DNA of 33,327 nucleotides, from assembly GCA_900769115.1 (NCBI GenBank), contig CAAGFJ010000028.1:1-33327 (forward strand). Direction: 5' to 3'. Made by a program: the position numbers and the translations under genes. This DNA is from Lachnospiraceae bacterium. GTDB lineage: Bacteria; Bacillota; Clostridia; Lachnospirales; Lachnospiraceae. Positions 7,486-16,111 of this stretch are shown piece by piece (position 1 is the stretch's first letter; each line of letters starts with the position of its first letter). Under the pieces are notes generated by a model. It did not search any database. It was not told where the DNA came from and saw only the letters and a program-made list of their open reading frames with translations.

Positions 7486-9645
7486 TTATTTGGTGTATAC
7501 GGTAGCAATTGGATCAGTGCTGCCTAATGCATAGCTGGTAATCTGTTCGTCGGTGGAGATATACAGGTAATCACCGATATAGATGCCACGTACCGAATCC
7601 ATTTCATATTCATTTGCATTACTTAAGGAATAATGAGCAGTCTCTTCAAATCCTTTCTTACTGTCATATGTGTATGTGGCAAAGTAATAGGAGTATTTGC
7701 TTGTTTTCTTGTTATATGTGGTATATACGAAGCCAAAGATATTATCTGCCGCATTGATCATAATTGCTTTGTGGTTATAAAGCGCCGGACTGTATTCAGA
7801 ATCTTTTAATATATATTTATCCTTTTCTTTCACATTTTCCGGATCGTTGATGTCGAACATGGATAATTTGATGCCAAGGAATTCCTGAGTATCCGGATCG
7901 GTCTCTTCTCCGATGCCAAGGAGAAGATCGTTACTATATGGATGTAGATAGTTAGAGAATCCCGGGATCTTCAGCTTGCCAACAATCTTCGGATTGTGTG
8001 GATCGGAAAGGTCTACAGAGAATAAAGGATCAGTGTTCTCATAGGTTACAAAATATCCCATGTCTCCGATAAATCTTGCAGAATAGATCTGCTCGCCAGG
8101 GGCAATGCCTGTTAATTTGGCAGCAAGCTTCATGTGACTGTCTAAGATATACAATGCATTCACATCTTCGGTCACAGCAGTTGAACTATCAGAATTCTGT
8201 TCTGCAGCAATATCAATATTCCGGAAAAGTGTAATGTTATTCGCCGGAATCGTAGCAACCATGCGAAGATATCCATCCTTTTCACTCAGGGCAAAGGAAT
8301 CATAGAAATAACCGGCAACGGTTGCGGTATTGCCAACGGTAAGGAATCCGTCCTTGTAGGTAATCTGACTGATCTCCGTCTGGGTAACATCACGATACTG
8401 TGTACAATACAGATAAATGGCAGATTCACTGACGTAAGTATCACCGCCGGAGCTTGCAAAAGCTTTCTGATCCTTGAAATCAGTTGGATCGTCTAATGGA
8501 AGACTTGTGATCACATAAGTAGATTCCATGAGGATGTCATTTGGGTAATATAACTTGGAACATTCAATCAGATCGTCATTAATGGATGGAATATAATTCT
8601 CGTATTCCTTTTCTGCCTCTAATGAGGTATCACAGAAGTTACTGATCGTATACAGATAACCGTCACTGATACGGGAGCTTACATAGTAGCCGGACTGTGA
8701 CAGGTTGCGGATCAGCTTTGGCTGTGATTTGTCTGCAAGTGTGATGACAGCAATATAAGTCTGGGTACGATTCGTGTCCTTTTTTGTGTTTGTCTTTGTG
8801 TAGAGAACATATAAGGTATCCTTTTGCAGATAGAATTCCTCAAATGACAGATCCACATCCTTTTTGGTGATAGACAGAATGTCTTTGAGATCCATGTTGT
8901 ATAAGACGTTCATATTCCCATTGTCTGTCTGGGTGATGGATAACTTGTAAATGGTACTGTAATCAGATGTATCATATTGCTGTGACATACGATAGATATA
9001 TGTGCCATCTGTCTTGATCATATCCCCTTCGTCTACATTCTCTTCCTGTGTATTCGTCTTGGAATAGGAATTGGAAGAGGTCGTGTCTGCGGATTCCTTG
9101 ACTGCCATTTCGTTTGTAGCATCTGCGGCATAGTTCTCAATTCCGGTAAATTGTGCACCGGATGCGGTATCGGCTGATTCTTCTACCGCCATTTTTGCTT
9201 CATCCGTTACGACGGAAGAGATCGAATCGTAATACGCATCATATGCATCTTTCATGGTCTTGTAATAATCTTCGTAGCTGTCCGGTGAGGTAAGCTGACC
9301 TTCGGCTGCAAGTTCGTTGGAATCAGCAAGGGAAGAAGCAAAGCTTTCGGTTGTTGTGGAAGTGCCCGGTGCAGGTGCATTTTTTGATAAATGTGTACTA
9401 TATACACCACCGACTACGCACAAAGCAAGACATGCAGCGGTTAAACCAATCTTCATATAACGTGGATTGTGCTTACTACCGGTTGGATTTGATTCCGATG
9501 AGGCCGGAGTATCTTCATTAAAATGCTCCTGTGTCTGTTTGTAATCCTCTAGCATGTTCTTCATGTTCTGAGGAGAAATGCTGTCCGGGATTGGTAAATC
9601 GTTTGTTTCCTGTTTGATATGATTCATGAAATCCTGTTCTTTCAT
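7486..9645 (-). CDS. Membrane-anchored beta-propeller domain protein, candidate anti-sigma factor
   Basis: 719 residues. A cytoplasmic N-terminus of about 63 residues contains the LPIPDSISPQNMKNML motif seen at the front of several Firmicutes anti-sigma-like proteins. One membrane segment follows (about 65-83, KIGLTAACLALCVVGGVY). Next is a Ser/Thr/Ala/Glu-rich linker with a degenerate internal repeat (MAVEESADT, residues 152-160, and MAVKESADT, 180-188). The large extracellular C-terminal domain (about 200-719) has the EENVDEGDMIKTDG hallmark at 201-214, as in the secreted C-terminal beta-propeller family (Beta_propel). The start overlaps the sigma-factor stop by four bases (ATGA), and a good AAAGGAGG lies upstream. 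Topology and coupling suggest it holds the sigma factor at the membrane and senses something outside; this is inference. Confidence 0.85.
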   Translation of the reverse strand: MKEQDFMNHIKQETNDLPIPDSISPQNMKNMLEDYKQTQEHFNEDTPASSESNPTGSKHNPRYMKIGLTAACLALCVVGGVYSTHLSKNAPAPGTSTTTESFASSLADSNELAAEGQLTSPDSYEDYYKTMKDAYDAYYDSISSVVTDEAKMAVEESADTASGAQFTGIENYAADATNEMAVKESADTTSSNSYSKTNTQEENVDEGDMIKTDGTYIYRMSQQYDTSDYSTIYKLSITQTDNGNMNVLYNMDLKDILSITKKDVDLSFEEFYLQKDTLYVLYTKTNTKKDTNRTQTYIAVITLADKSQPKLIRNLSQSGYYVSSRISDGYLYTISNFCDTSLEAEKEYENYIPSINDDLIECSKLYYPNDILMESTYVITSLPLDDPTDFKDQKAFASSGGDTYVSESAIYLYCTQYRDVTQTEISQITYKDGFLTVGNTATVAGYFYDSFALSEKDGYLRMVATIPANNITLFRNIDIAAEQNSDSSTAVTEDVNALYILDSHMKLAAKLTGIAPGEQIYSARFIGDMGYFVTYENTDPLFSVDLSDPHNPKIVGKLKIPGFSNYLHPYSNDLLLGIGEETDPDTQEFLGIKLSMFDINDPENVKEKDKYILKDSEYSPALYNHKAIMINAADNIFGFVYTTYNKKTSKYSYYFATYTYDSKKGFEETAHYSLSNANEYEMDSVRGIYIGDYLYISTDEQITSYALGSTDPIATVYTK

Positions 9646-10175
9646 GCAAAGTCCTCCTTTAAATATTGGGCCATTTTGGTAAATGCACGGCTTTTGGAGG
9701 AACGGATAGTTCCTTCCGTGCTGTTTAATAAATGGGCAGTTTCACGGCTGTTGTAACCACCAAATACCATCAGTGATATGATGGTCTTTTCTGTATCGTT
9801 CAATGTGCCAAATGCATTGCGTATATCGAGATTGTTTGCGTATGGGTGATCCTCCTGGATAAGAGAATCCTCTGCAGTGTTCTTGTGAAGATGCTCCCGA
9901 TTAGAGGAATAGACGGCCATCTGCCGTTTGCATTTGGTGGTAAGGATCTGGAAGATCCACGCTTTGAATTTGTCCGGATGCTTTAACTTTGCAATACCGG
10001 TGAATGCATCTAATACCGTTTCACTGATCACATCTTCAGCATCCTGCTGGTTGCCGAGCATATAATAGGCAAAACGGTACATGTCCTTATAATAGAGTTC
10101 GTATAACTTGCAAAAGGAATCGGTGTTACCATTCCTGGCAAGCAATACATGAGCTTTCATCTCCTCTTGATTCAA
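9642..10175 (-). CDS. ECF-like RNA polymerase sigma factor
   Basis: A 177-residue sigma-70 family protein of ECF size. Region 2 (about 10-80) includes FCKLYELYYKDMYRFAYYML, QQDAEDVISETVLDAF and FKAWIFQI. Region 4 (about 115-170) includes LNDTEKTIISLMVFGGYNSRETAHLL and the recognition helix STEGTIRSSKSRAF. There is no region 1 or 3. The start is a TTG preceded by AGGAGGTGA with 10-base spacing; the first in-frame ATG is five codons later with no suitable ribosome site. It is translationally coupled to the downstream beta-propeller gene. No confident ECF promoter was recognised in the 120 bases upstream, so autoregulation is only presumed. Confidence 0.88.
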   Translation of the reverse strand: MNQEEMKAHVLLARNGNTDSFCKLYELYYKDMYRFAYYMLGNQQDAEDVISETVLDAFTGIAKLKHPDKFKAWIFQILTTKCKRQMAVYSSNREHLHKNTAEDSLIQEDHPYANNLDIRNAFGTLNDTEKTIISLMVFGGYNSRETAHLLNSTEGTIRSSKSRAFTKMAQYLKEDFA

Positions 10176-10297
10176 TGAATTGTCACCTCCTGTATTCGTG
10201 TCCTGTTGGGGAAAAAGACGATATTTGAGTTCACTCGTATATATAGTGTCAGAAATATTTGAAAGTGTTGCATGAAAAAGAAATTTTGTTGAAAATA

Positions 10298-10915
10298 TTA
10301 TTTTAACTGATCCAATTTGTTCCGGATCATCTTGCCGCTGATAGAGTCTGCATCGGGAATGCTATCATACAAACGAGATAATGCAGTACGATTACCTTGT
10401 GATTGGTAGTATTGACCTAATAATGCATATACGCCGGAAATATCGGTTCCTTCCTGAATGCAGTATTCTAATATATGGGCGGCCTCGGCAGGATATTCTT
10501 CATAGATTGTCTGTGCATACAAAAACAGATTGCGTGTGTACATGCTATAGTTCTGGTCATAGGTGGAAAGTATGTCTAAATTGGCAGGTCCGTATGCTTC
10601 TTTTAATTCAGTATTGGAGATACCGGTAAGGTTCAGCATAGGTCGTTTGGCACAGGATAGAATTTCTTTCTTGTAATCGTCAATCTGTAATTGCTTTTTT
10701 GGGTCATTTAAGGTAATATCAAAGGGGAATGATTCAACGGGAGCCTGAATGTAGGGAAGGGCAGAGATGTCCTGACGGCGCACACTGTTTGCGGCGGATT
10801 CGCGGTCTAAGTAGGAACGTACAGAGTGTTTATCGGTGTGGTCACGCTTGTCGGCATTATGCTTGAGTACCCAGGCTAATATGGTAATGATCAGAGGCAA
10901 TAATAATATTCTCAT
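10298..10915 (-). CDS. Membrane-anchored protein with TPR-like helices
   Basis: Function unknown; 205 residues. An N-terminal hydrophobic segment (residues about 2-17, RILLLPLIITILAWVL) anchors it, probably with the rest outside the membrane or as an uncleaved signal anchor. The C-terminal half (about 125-205) is alpha-helical with tetratricopeptide-like features: RNLFLYAQTIYEEYPAEAAHIL and VYALLGQYYQSQGNRTALSRLYDSI. It lies upstream of and in the same direction as the sigma gene, with 122 bases between. It is divergent from the 35-residue ORF at 10948, leaving only 32 bases between the two starts. AAAGGA precedes the ATG. Confidence 0.7.
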   Translation of the reverse strand: MRILLLPLIITILAWVLKHNADKRDHTDKHSVRSYLDRESAANSVRRQDISALPYIQAPVESFPFDITLNDPKKQLQIDDYKKEILSCAKRPMLNLTGISNTELKEAYGPANLDILSTYDQNYSMYTRNLFLYAQTIYEEYPAEAAHILEYCIQEGTDISGVYALLGQYYQSQGNRTALSRLYDSIPDADSISGKMIRNKLDQLK

Positions 10916-10947
10916 AATAATAATCCTTTCAGAAAAGAGGTGTTGGT

Positions 10948-11055
10948 ATGTTTAATTTCAGCAATAAGAAGAAACAGCGTGTGATATCGTCTGTTATTGC
11001 AATCGTGTTGGCGCTTGTTATGGTGGTCAGTGTAATTACAACAGCAATTTTTTAA
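10948..11055 (+). CDS. 35-residue membrane microprotein
   Basis: A short frame with AAGAGG upstream of the ATG encodes 35 residues: a basic, polar head (MFNFSNKKKQR) and one hydrophobic helix (about residues 12-34, VISSVIAIVLALVMVVSVI and on), ending in Phe. The positive-inside arrangement and clean hydrophobic helix make a chance frame less likely. A strong terminator follows 34 bases later. Its start lies 32 bases from the divergent TPR-like gene, so at least one promoter must lie inside the other gene. Function unknown. Confidence 0.6.
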   Translation: MFNFSNKKKQRVISSVIAIVLALVMVVSVITTAIF

Positions 11056-11088
11056 TCTGTTATTCAGATTGCAGGAATAGAATCCGAT

Positions 11089-11140
11089 AAAAAGATGGGT
11101 GTGAAAAAAGTTTGAAAAATATTTACACGCATCTTTTTTT
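11089..11140 (+). terminator. Intrinsic terminator after the microprotein ORF
   Basis: Stem of AAAGATGGGTGTGA with TTACACGCATCTTT around a loop of about 20 bases, followed by a run of T. Its presence supports transcription of the 10948-11055 ORF. Confidence 0.72.
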
Positions 11141-11232
11141 ATGTTACAAAATACATAGTCTTATTAAACTATACAAAATTGAATTGGTAAAGTCAATTTC
11201 TTAGTAAATTCTGACAGTATTTTCGGAAAGGG

Positions 11233-11260
11233 TTGAAAAGATGTTTGTTTGTGTTACAAT
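11233..11260 (+). promoter_or_regulatory. Sigma-A promoter for the vanW gene
   Basis: TTGAAA (11233-11238), 16-base spacer, TACAAT (11255-11260); about 50 bases upstream of the start. It probably drives the long plus-strand run up to the histidine kinase at 17897. Confidence 0.68.
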
Positions 11261-11313
11261 GATTGCTGTATAAGTTATGAATGAGATGGAATATAGATTA
11301 AGGAATGATTAAT

Positions 11314-12849
11314 ATGAAAAAGACAAAAGTATTACGTACATTAGCAATATTAATGATTACAGGAGCCGTTGCTGTTGCAGCATGCACGGCAAGGGCGAAA
11401 GAATCAAAAGATGAAACGATATATGCAGGTGTATATTTAGATGGTGTTTATGTTGGCGGATTAACGAAAGAAGAAGCCATGGATGAATACGATAAGTATA
11501 TTGATGGTATTGAGAATCTGAATCTGACATTTACAACGAATGTAGGAAGCCATTCCATTACGTTGGAAGAGCTCGGTGTAGATGTATCTGTTGAGGATGC
11601 AGTAGATACGGCATATAATTATGGAAGACAGGGCAACATCTTAAGCCGTTATAAGGAGATTAAGGCATTAGAGGCTGAGAATGTCGTGCTGGTTCCGGAA
11701 AAGAAGTTTGATGAGGATGCATTAAAGGAGATTCTTGAGAATGATATGGATGATATCACACAGACACCAAAGAATGCATCGATTGAGAGAGTAGATGGAT
11801 CATTTAACATTATCCGGGGGGAAGTCGGAACTTCGATTGATGTGGATAAGACGATCAAGAAAGTAGAAGATGTCTTTGCTGCGGAATGGGAGCAGAAGGA
11901 TATTAAGATAGATGCTGTGACAGACGAGAAAGATCCAGCTTATACATCGGAGGATTTTGCAAAGATTGACAGCGTGTTAGGGCAGGGGTCAACCACATAT
12001 AGTCAGGGGAATACAGAGAGATGTCAGAATCTTGCTACCGGTGCCAATAAGATCAGTGGTACGGTATTGATGCCTGGTGAGCAGTTTTCTATGTTTGATG
12101 CCGTATTGCCGTTTACAGAGGACAATGGTTATGCGAATGCCGGACAGTATGAGAAAGGTGATGATGGCTCTATTACATTAGTAGATGGCTTGGGCGGTGG
12201 TATCTGTCAGGTATCTACAACACTTTATCTTGCTGTATTGCGTGCGGAGTTAGATGTGAATGAACGATATCCGCATACGTTTCCTGCCAGCTATGTGAAG
12301 CACGGTATGGATGCGGCAATCTCAGAGAATGCAGGAATGGATTTTAAGTTTACGAATAATACAGATGCTCCGGTCTATATTGATGGTTATGCCGGTGGCG
12401 GAACGATATCATTTGCGATATATGGTCATGAGACAAGATCATCGAATCGAACCATTGAATTTGAATCGATTGATGTGAAGACTATTGAACCGGATGAGCC
12501 GGAGGAAGAGAAGACAGATGAATTAGAAGAGGGCAAGCAGGAAACCGTACGTGCTGCACATACCGGATATTATGTTGAGTTATGGAAGCATGTATATGTA
12601 GATGGAGAAGAGACAGAGAAATACATCGTGGACTGTGGAAGAAGCAGCTATCAGGCGCAGCGTGCTAAGATTAAGATTGGTACCAAAAAGGTCAAGAAGA
12701 CCGACAAAGACGATTCCGACAGCAAGAAGGATAATTCTGGCAAGTCTGATAATTCAGATGCAACAACCGAGACTCCGACAACGGAAGCGTCGACGACAGA
12801 GGCGCCAGTAGATACGCCGGTTGGAGAGTCAGAAGCGAATGTACAATAG
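11314..12849 (+). CDS. VanW family exported protein with peptidoglycan-binding-like domain
   Basis: 511 residues from ATG 11314. That start is preferred over ATG 11305 because AGGA at 11301-11304 is nine bases away from it but touches the earlier one. An N-terminal signal sequence ends in AVAVAAC, so lipoprotein processing at Cys 27 is possible. A YoaR/PG_binding_4-like region (about 35-210) precedes the VanW domain (about 225-345) with GLGGGICQVSTTLYLAVL and RYPHTFPASYV. The C-terminus is a low-complexity Asp/Lys then Thr/Glu tail. VanW was named from vancomycin clusters, but the family is widespread and its activity is not known. The site of action is outside the membrane, near peptidoglycan. 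Seventeen bases separate it from the next gene. Confidence 0.9.
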   Translation: MKKTKVLRTLAILMITGAVAVAACTARAKESKDETIYAGVYLDGVYVGGLTKEEAMDEYDKYIDGIENLNLTFTTNVGSHSITLEELGVDVSVEDAVDTAYNYGRQGNILSRYKEIKALEAENVVLVPEKKFDEDALKEILENDMDDITQTPKNASIERVDGSFNIIRGEVGTSIDVDKTIKKVEDVFAAEWEQKDIKIDAVTDEKDPAYTSEDFAKIDSVLGQGSTTYSQGNTERCQNLATGANKISGTVLMPGEQFSMFDAVLPFTEDNGYANAGQYEKGDDGSITLVDGLGGGICQVSTTLYLAVLRAELDVNERYPHTFPASYVKHGMDAAISENAGMDFKFTNNTDAPVYIDGYAGGGTISFAIYGHETRSSNRTIEFESIDVKTIEPDEPEEEKTDELEEGKQETVRAAHTGYYVELWKHVYVDGEETEKYIVDCGRSSYQAQRAKIKIGTKKVKKTDKDDSDSKKDNSGKSDNSDATTETPTTEASTTEAPVDTPVGESEANVQ

Positions 12850-12866
12850 AGAATAGGAGTAATAAC

Positions 12867-13868
12867 ATGCGAACTGGTAAATTACCAGAGCATACATTGA
12901 AGCGTTCCATACTCAATCCGATACGATATCGAAGCAAAGAGGTTACGTGTCGGGCAGCGATTGGACATGATGGGGCAGTGTTTGGCAACATGGTAACATC
13001 CATGGCCACCACTGCCTTTTGTTATACAGGAAATGAGATGTATGCGCTGGATAACGCAATTAACAATATTATAGCGGCAGGTGGTAGACCATATGGGATA
13101 GCCATAGCCATTTTGATGCCGGAGCACAGTGAAGAGGCAACACTGCGGGCAATTATGGATCGACTTGTGAAGGTGGCAGAGGCATATCAGGTAGATATTA
13201 TGACCGGACATACGGAACTAGTGCCTTCTGTGGTACATCCGACGATTACGATTACGGCATATGGAACGGTATTGTGGGAGAATCGGTACGCAAAGGTAAC
13301 AGAGGGAATGGATATCCTTATGACCAAATGGGTCGGTCTGTATGGAGGAGCAGTTCTTGCGCAGTTAAAGGAAGCAGAACTGATAACACGTTATCCGTTA
13401 AGCTATGTGAGAAAAGCAGCTTCTTATATGGACGCAACTTCCCTGATGCCGGAGCTTTCTGTAATTGAGGCTGCAGTCGCGGAGAACCCTGATTGCATTC
13501 TGGCTGCACATGACGTATCAAATGGAGGTGTATTTGGTGCATTGTGGCAGTTGTTATCTGCGTGCAATTGTGGTGCAAGACTGGCGGTAGAGAAGATGCC
13601 GGTGAAGCAGGAGATTATAGAAGTGAGCGAATACTTTGACATCAATCCATATCTGATGAACGGACAGGGAAGTCTGTTGTTGGTAACAAAGAATGGACAA
13701 GAACTTCGGGATGCATTTATGCAGGCAGGAATCATGGCGAATGTAATCGGGACAACAACAAAAGAGAAAGATCGGGTTGTAATGGTTGGAGAAGAAGAAC
13801 GCTATCTGGTGCCACCAAAGGGAGACGCATTGAATGCGGTATTCTATGGACAACCAATTCCGGTGTAG
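12867..13868 (+). CDS. AIR synthase-related (HypE/PurM-like) protein
   Basis: 333 residues with the PurM/HypE/SelD fold. The N-terminal half has GHDGAVFGNMV and DNAINNIIAAGGRPYGIAIAILMP. The C-terminal half has LAAHDVSNGGVFGALWQLL, the usual glycine-rich signature, and MNGQGSLLLV. Family members bind ATP and phosphorylate or dehydrate a substrate. HypE itself ends in a conserved cysteine used for CN ligand transfer; this protein ends in FYGQPIPV with no such Cys. No hydrogenase or other hyp genes are near. It is therefore an orphan member of unknown substrate, 17 bases after vanW and 41 before an Lrp regulator. Confidence 0.82.
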   Translation: MRTGKLPEHTLKRSILNPIRYRSKEVTCRAAIGHDGAVFGNMVTSMATTAFCYTGNEMYALDNAINNIIAAGGRPYGIAIAILMPEHSEEATLRAIMDRLVKVAEAYQVDIMTGHTELVPSVVHPTITITAYGTVLWENRYAKVTEGMDILMTKWVGLYGGAVLAQLKEAELITRYPLSYVRKAASYMDATSLMPELSVIEAAVAENPDCILAAHDVSNGGVFGALWQLLSACNCGARLAVEKMPVKQEIIEVSEYFDINPYLMNGQGSLLLVTKNGQELRDAFMQAGIMANVIGTTTKEKDRVVMVGEEERYLVPPKGDALNAVFYGQPIPV

Positions 13869-13909
13869 GTATGAGATGAGCCAAAGGAACAGGAAGGATA
13901 ATAGAATAT

Positions 13910-14401
13910 ATGAAGAATGTCAGAACGAAAATATTAAAATTATTAGAGAATAATTCCAAAATGGATACAAAGGATATTGCAGTTGTGCTAGGAATGGATG
14001 AATCAGTTGTGATCAATACGATTCAGGATATGGAGCAGGAAGAGATCATTTGTGGATATAATACGATCATTAACTGGGATAAGACAGATGACGAACGGGT
14101 AACGGCTTTGATCGAGGTGAAGGTTGCACCTCAGCGTGGAGAGGGCTTTGAGAGAGTGGCAGAGCGAATCTATAATTACGAGGAAGTTACTTCGTTATAT
14201 CTGATGTCCGGTGGATTCGATATGACTGTGTTCATTGAAGGAAAGACAATGAAAGAAGTGGCACAGTTTGTTGCCAGAAAACTTGCACCAATGGAGGGAG
14301 TGCTCAGCACATCTACGCATTTTGTGTTGAAGAAGTATAAGGAAAATGGTACGAAATTAGAGCAGGATAAGAAGGATGAGAGGCTGGTGGTTACAGCATG
14401 A
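13910..14401 (+). CDS. Lrp/AsnC family transcriptional regulator
   Basis: 163 residues. The N-terminal winged HTH (about 1-60) reads KILKLLENNSKMDTKDIAVVLGMDESVV and so on. A C-terminal RAM (ligand-binding) domain (about 65-145) includes VTALIEVKVAPQRGEGFERVA and YLMSGGFDMTVFIEGKTMKEV. Such proteins respond to amino acids. The stop overlaps the aminotransferase start by four bases (ATGA), so it most likely works with, and perhaps controls, that gene. GGAAGGA precedes the ATG. Confidence 0.9.
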   Translation: MKNVRTKILKLLENNSKMDTKDIAVVLGMDESVVINTIQDMEQEEIICGYNTIINWDKTDDERVTALIEVKVAPQRGEGFERVAERIYNYEEVTSLYLMSGGFDMTVFIEGKTMKEVAQFVARKLAPMEGVLSTSTHFVLKKYKENGTKLEQDKKDERLVVTA

Positions 14402-15567
14402 GAAATCCATTATCAGACAAGGTGATTAAGATGAAACCCTCCGGTATCCGTAAGTTTTTTGATATCGTAAGTGAGATGCCGGATGCAATCTCGTTAGGTG
14501 TGGGCGAACCGGATTTTGACACTCCGTGGAATATCCGGGAAGAAGGAATCTATTCGTTAGAGAAGGGAAGAACTTTCTATACATCCAATGCCGGTTTGTT
14601 GGAGCTTCGGGAAGCTATCTGTGAATATAATGAGAGACGTTTTCAGTTGATGTATGATCCGAAGAAAGAGGTCATGCTGACGGTTGGCGGCAGCGAGGGA
14701 ATTGATGTGGCACTTCGTGCCATGCTGAATCCGGGAGATGAAGTGATCATTCCGGAGCCGTGCTATGTATCTTATCTTCCGTGTGTGCAGTTAGCAGATG
14801 GCGTGCCGGTAACGATCAGTTTAAAGAATGAGAACCAGTTCCGTTTGACAAAGGAAGAATTAGAGGCAGCCATTACGGATAAGACCAAGATATTGGTTAT
14901 GGCATTTCCGAATAATCCAACGGGTGCGATTATGACAAGAGAGGATCTGGAAGCGATCGCAGAGGTGATCATTAAGCATGACCTGTATGTAATTTCCGAC
15001 GAGATCTATGCAGAACTTACTTATAGTGGGAATCATGTGAGTATTGCATCTTTGCCGGGAATGAGAGAAAGAACGATTGTAATCGGTGGATTTTCCAAAG
15101 CATTTGCTATGACGGGCTGGAGATTAGGATATGCTATGGGTCCTGCCATGATCATGGAGCAGATGATCAAAATCCACCAGTTTGCAATTATGTGTGCACC
15201 GACAACGAGCCAGTATGCAGCGATCGTTGCGATGCGGGATTGTGATAAAGATGTAGTACATATGAGAGAGGCATATGATCAGAGAAGACGATATATGCTC
15301 AATGCCTTCAAAGAGATGGGACTGCCATGCTTTGAACCAAAGGGGGCATTTTATCTGTTTCCGGATATTCGGGAGTTTGGTATTCCGTCAGAGAAATTTG
15401 CAACCGGATTGTTGAAAGCGAAGAAGTTAGCAGTTGTGCCAGGAGATGCATTTGGCGATTGTGGCGAAGGATTCCTTCGGATCTCGTATGCATATTCGTT
15501 AGAGGAATTGAAGACGGCAGTGGGAAGACTGGCTGAATTTGTGGAAGAGTTGCGGGCAGAACAGTAG
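14398..15567 (+). CDS. Class I/II PLP-dependent aminotransferase
   Basis: 389 residues, full family length. Seen: SLGVGEPDFDTPWNI near the N-terminus, VGGSEGIDVALRAMLNPGDEV, AFPNNPTGAIM, the ISDEIYAELTY Asp/Tyr pair for PLP, and the Schiff-base lysine at residue 234 in GGFSKAFAMTGWRLGY. A C-terminal Arg for the alpha-carboxylate is in FLRISYAYS. This looks like the PatA/AspC-type aromatic or aspartate aminotransferases; the exact amino acid cannot be read from the sequence. It is translationally coupled to the Lrp/AsnC regulator. Confidence 0.93.
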   Translation: MRNPLSDKVIKMKPSGIRKFFDIVSEMPDAISLGVGEPDFDTPWNIREEGIYSLEKGRTFYTSNAGLLELREAICEYNERRFQLMYDPKKEVMLTVGGSEGIDVALRAMLNPGDEVIIPEPCYVSYLPCVQLADGVPVTISLKNENQFRLTKEELEAAITDKTKILVMAFPNNPTGAIMTREDLEAIAEVIIKHDLYVISDEIYAELTYSGNHVSIASLPGMRERTIVIGGFSKAFAMTGWRLGYAMGPAMIMEQMIKIHQFAIMCAPTTSQYAAIVAMRDCDKDVVHMREAYDQRRRYMLNAFKEMGLPCFEPKGAFYLFPDIREFGIPSEKFATGLLKAKKLAVVPGDAFGDCGEGFLRISYAYSLEELKTAVGRLAEFVEELRAEQ

Positions 15568-15592
15568 GTACAATGATTAGGAGGAACATATC

Positions 15593-16084
15593 ATGATCAA
15601 CATTGTGTTACATGAGCCGGAGATGCCGGCAAATACAGGAAATATCGGAAGGACATGCGTGGCAACCGGTGCAAGGCTGCATCTGATCGAGCCTTTGGGG
15701 TTCCGGATCAATGATAAGATGATTAAGAGAGCGGGAATGGATTACTGGGATAAGTTAGATGTGACCACATATGTAAGTTATGAAGATTTCTTAGAGAAGA
15801 ATCCGGGCGCGAAGATCTATATGGCAACGACGAAGTCAAAGCAGACTTATACGGATGTGCATTATGAGGAAGACTGCTATATTATGTTTGGCAAGGAAAG
15901 TGCCGGAATCCCGGAAGAGATTCTGTTAGAGAATAAGGAAACCTGTGTGCGGATTCCGATGTTAGATCATATCCGTTCCCTGAATCTATCCAATTCGGTT
16001 GCAATCGTATTGTATGAAGCATTAAGACAGAATGGATTTTCTCATTTCCAGATGGAAGGACAGTTACATCATTACGAATGGTAG
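15593..16084 (+). CDS. trmL: tRNA (cytidine/uridine-34-2'-O)-methyltransferase
   Basis: SPOUT-class methyltransferase that methylates the 2'-O of the wobble base in certain tRNA-Leu species. The 163-residue protein matches TrmL throughout: EPEMPANTGNIGRTC at the N-terminus, FGKESAGIPEEIL, and the SAM-binding knot IPMLDHIRSLNLSNSVAIVLYEAL near the C-terminus. AGGAGG precedes the ATG. It lies between the aminotransferase (25-base gap) and the response regulator (27-base gap). Confidence 0.94.
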   Translation: MINIVLHEPEMPANTGNIGRTCVATGARLHLIEPLGFRINDKMIKRAGMDYWDKLDVTTYVSYEDFLEKNPGAKIYMATTKSKQTYTDVHYEEDCYIMFGKESAGIPEEILLENKETCVRIPMLDHIRSLNLSNSVAIVLYEALRQNGFSHFQMEGQLHHYEW

Positions 16085-16111
16085 AAGATGTTATGAAGAT
16101 GGGAGTAGACA

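Noticed and set aside
13424..13735. Antisense frames of 86-103 residues under the HypE-like gene
   Set aside because: Overlap a well-supported gene, have no matching family and lack ribosome sites.
12867..13868. Hydrogenase maturation locus
   Set aside because: Only the HypE-like fold is seen, without its C-terminal Cys and without hypA-D, hypF or hydrogenase genes.
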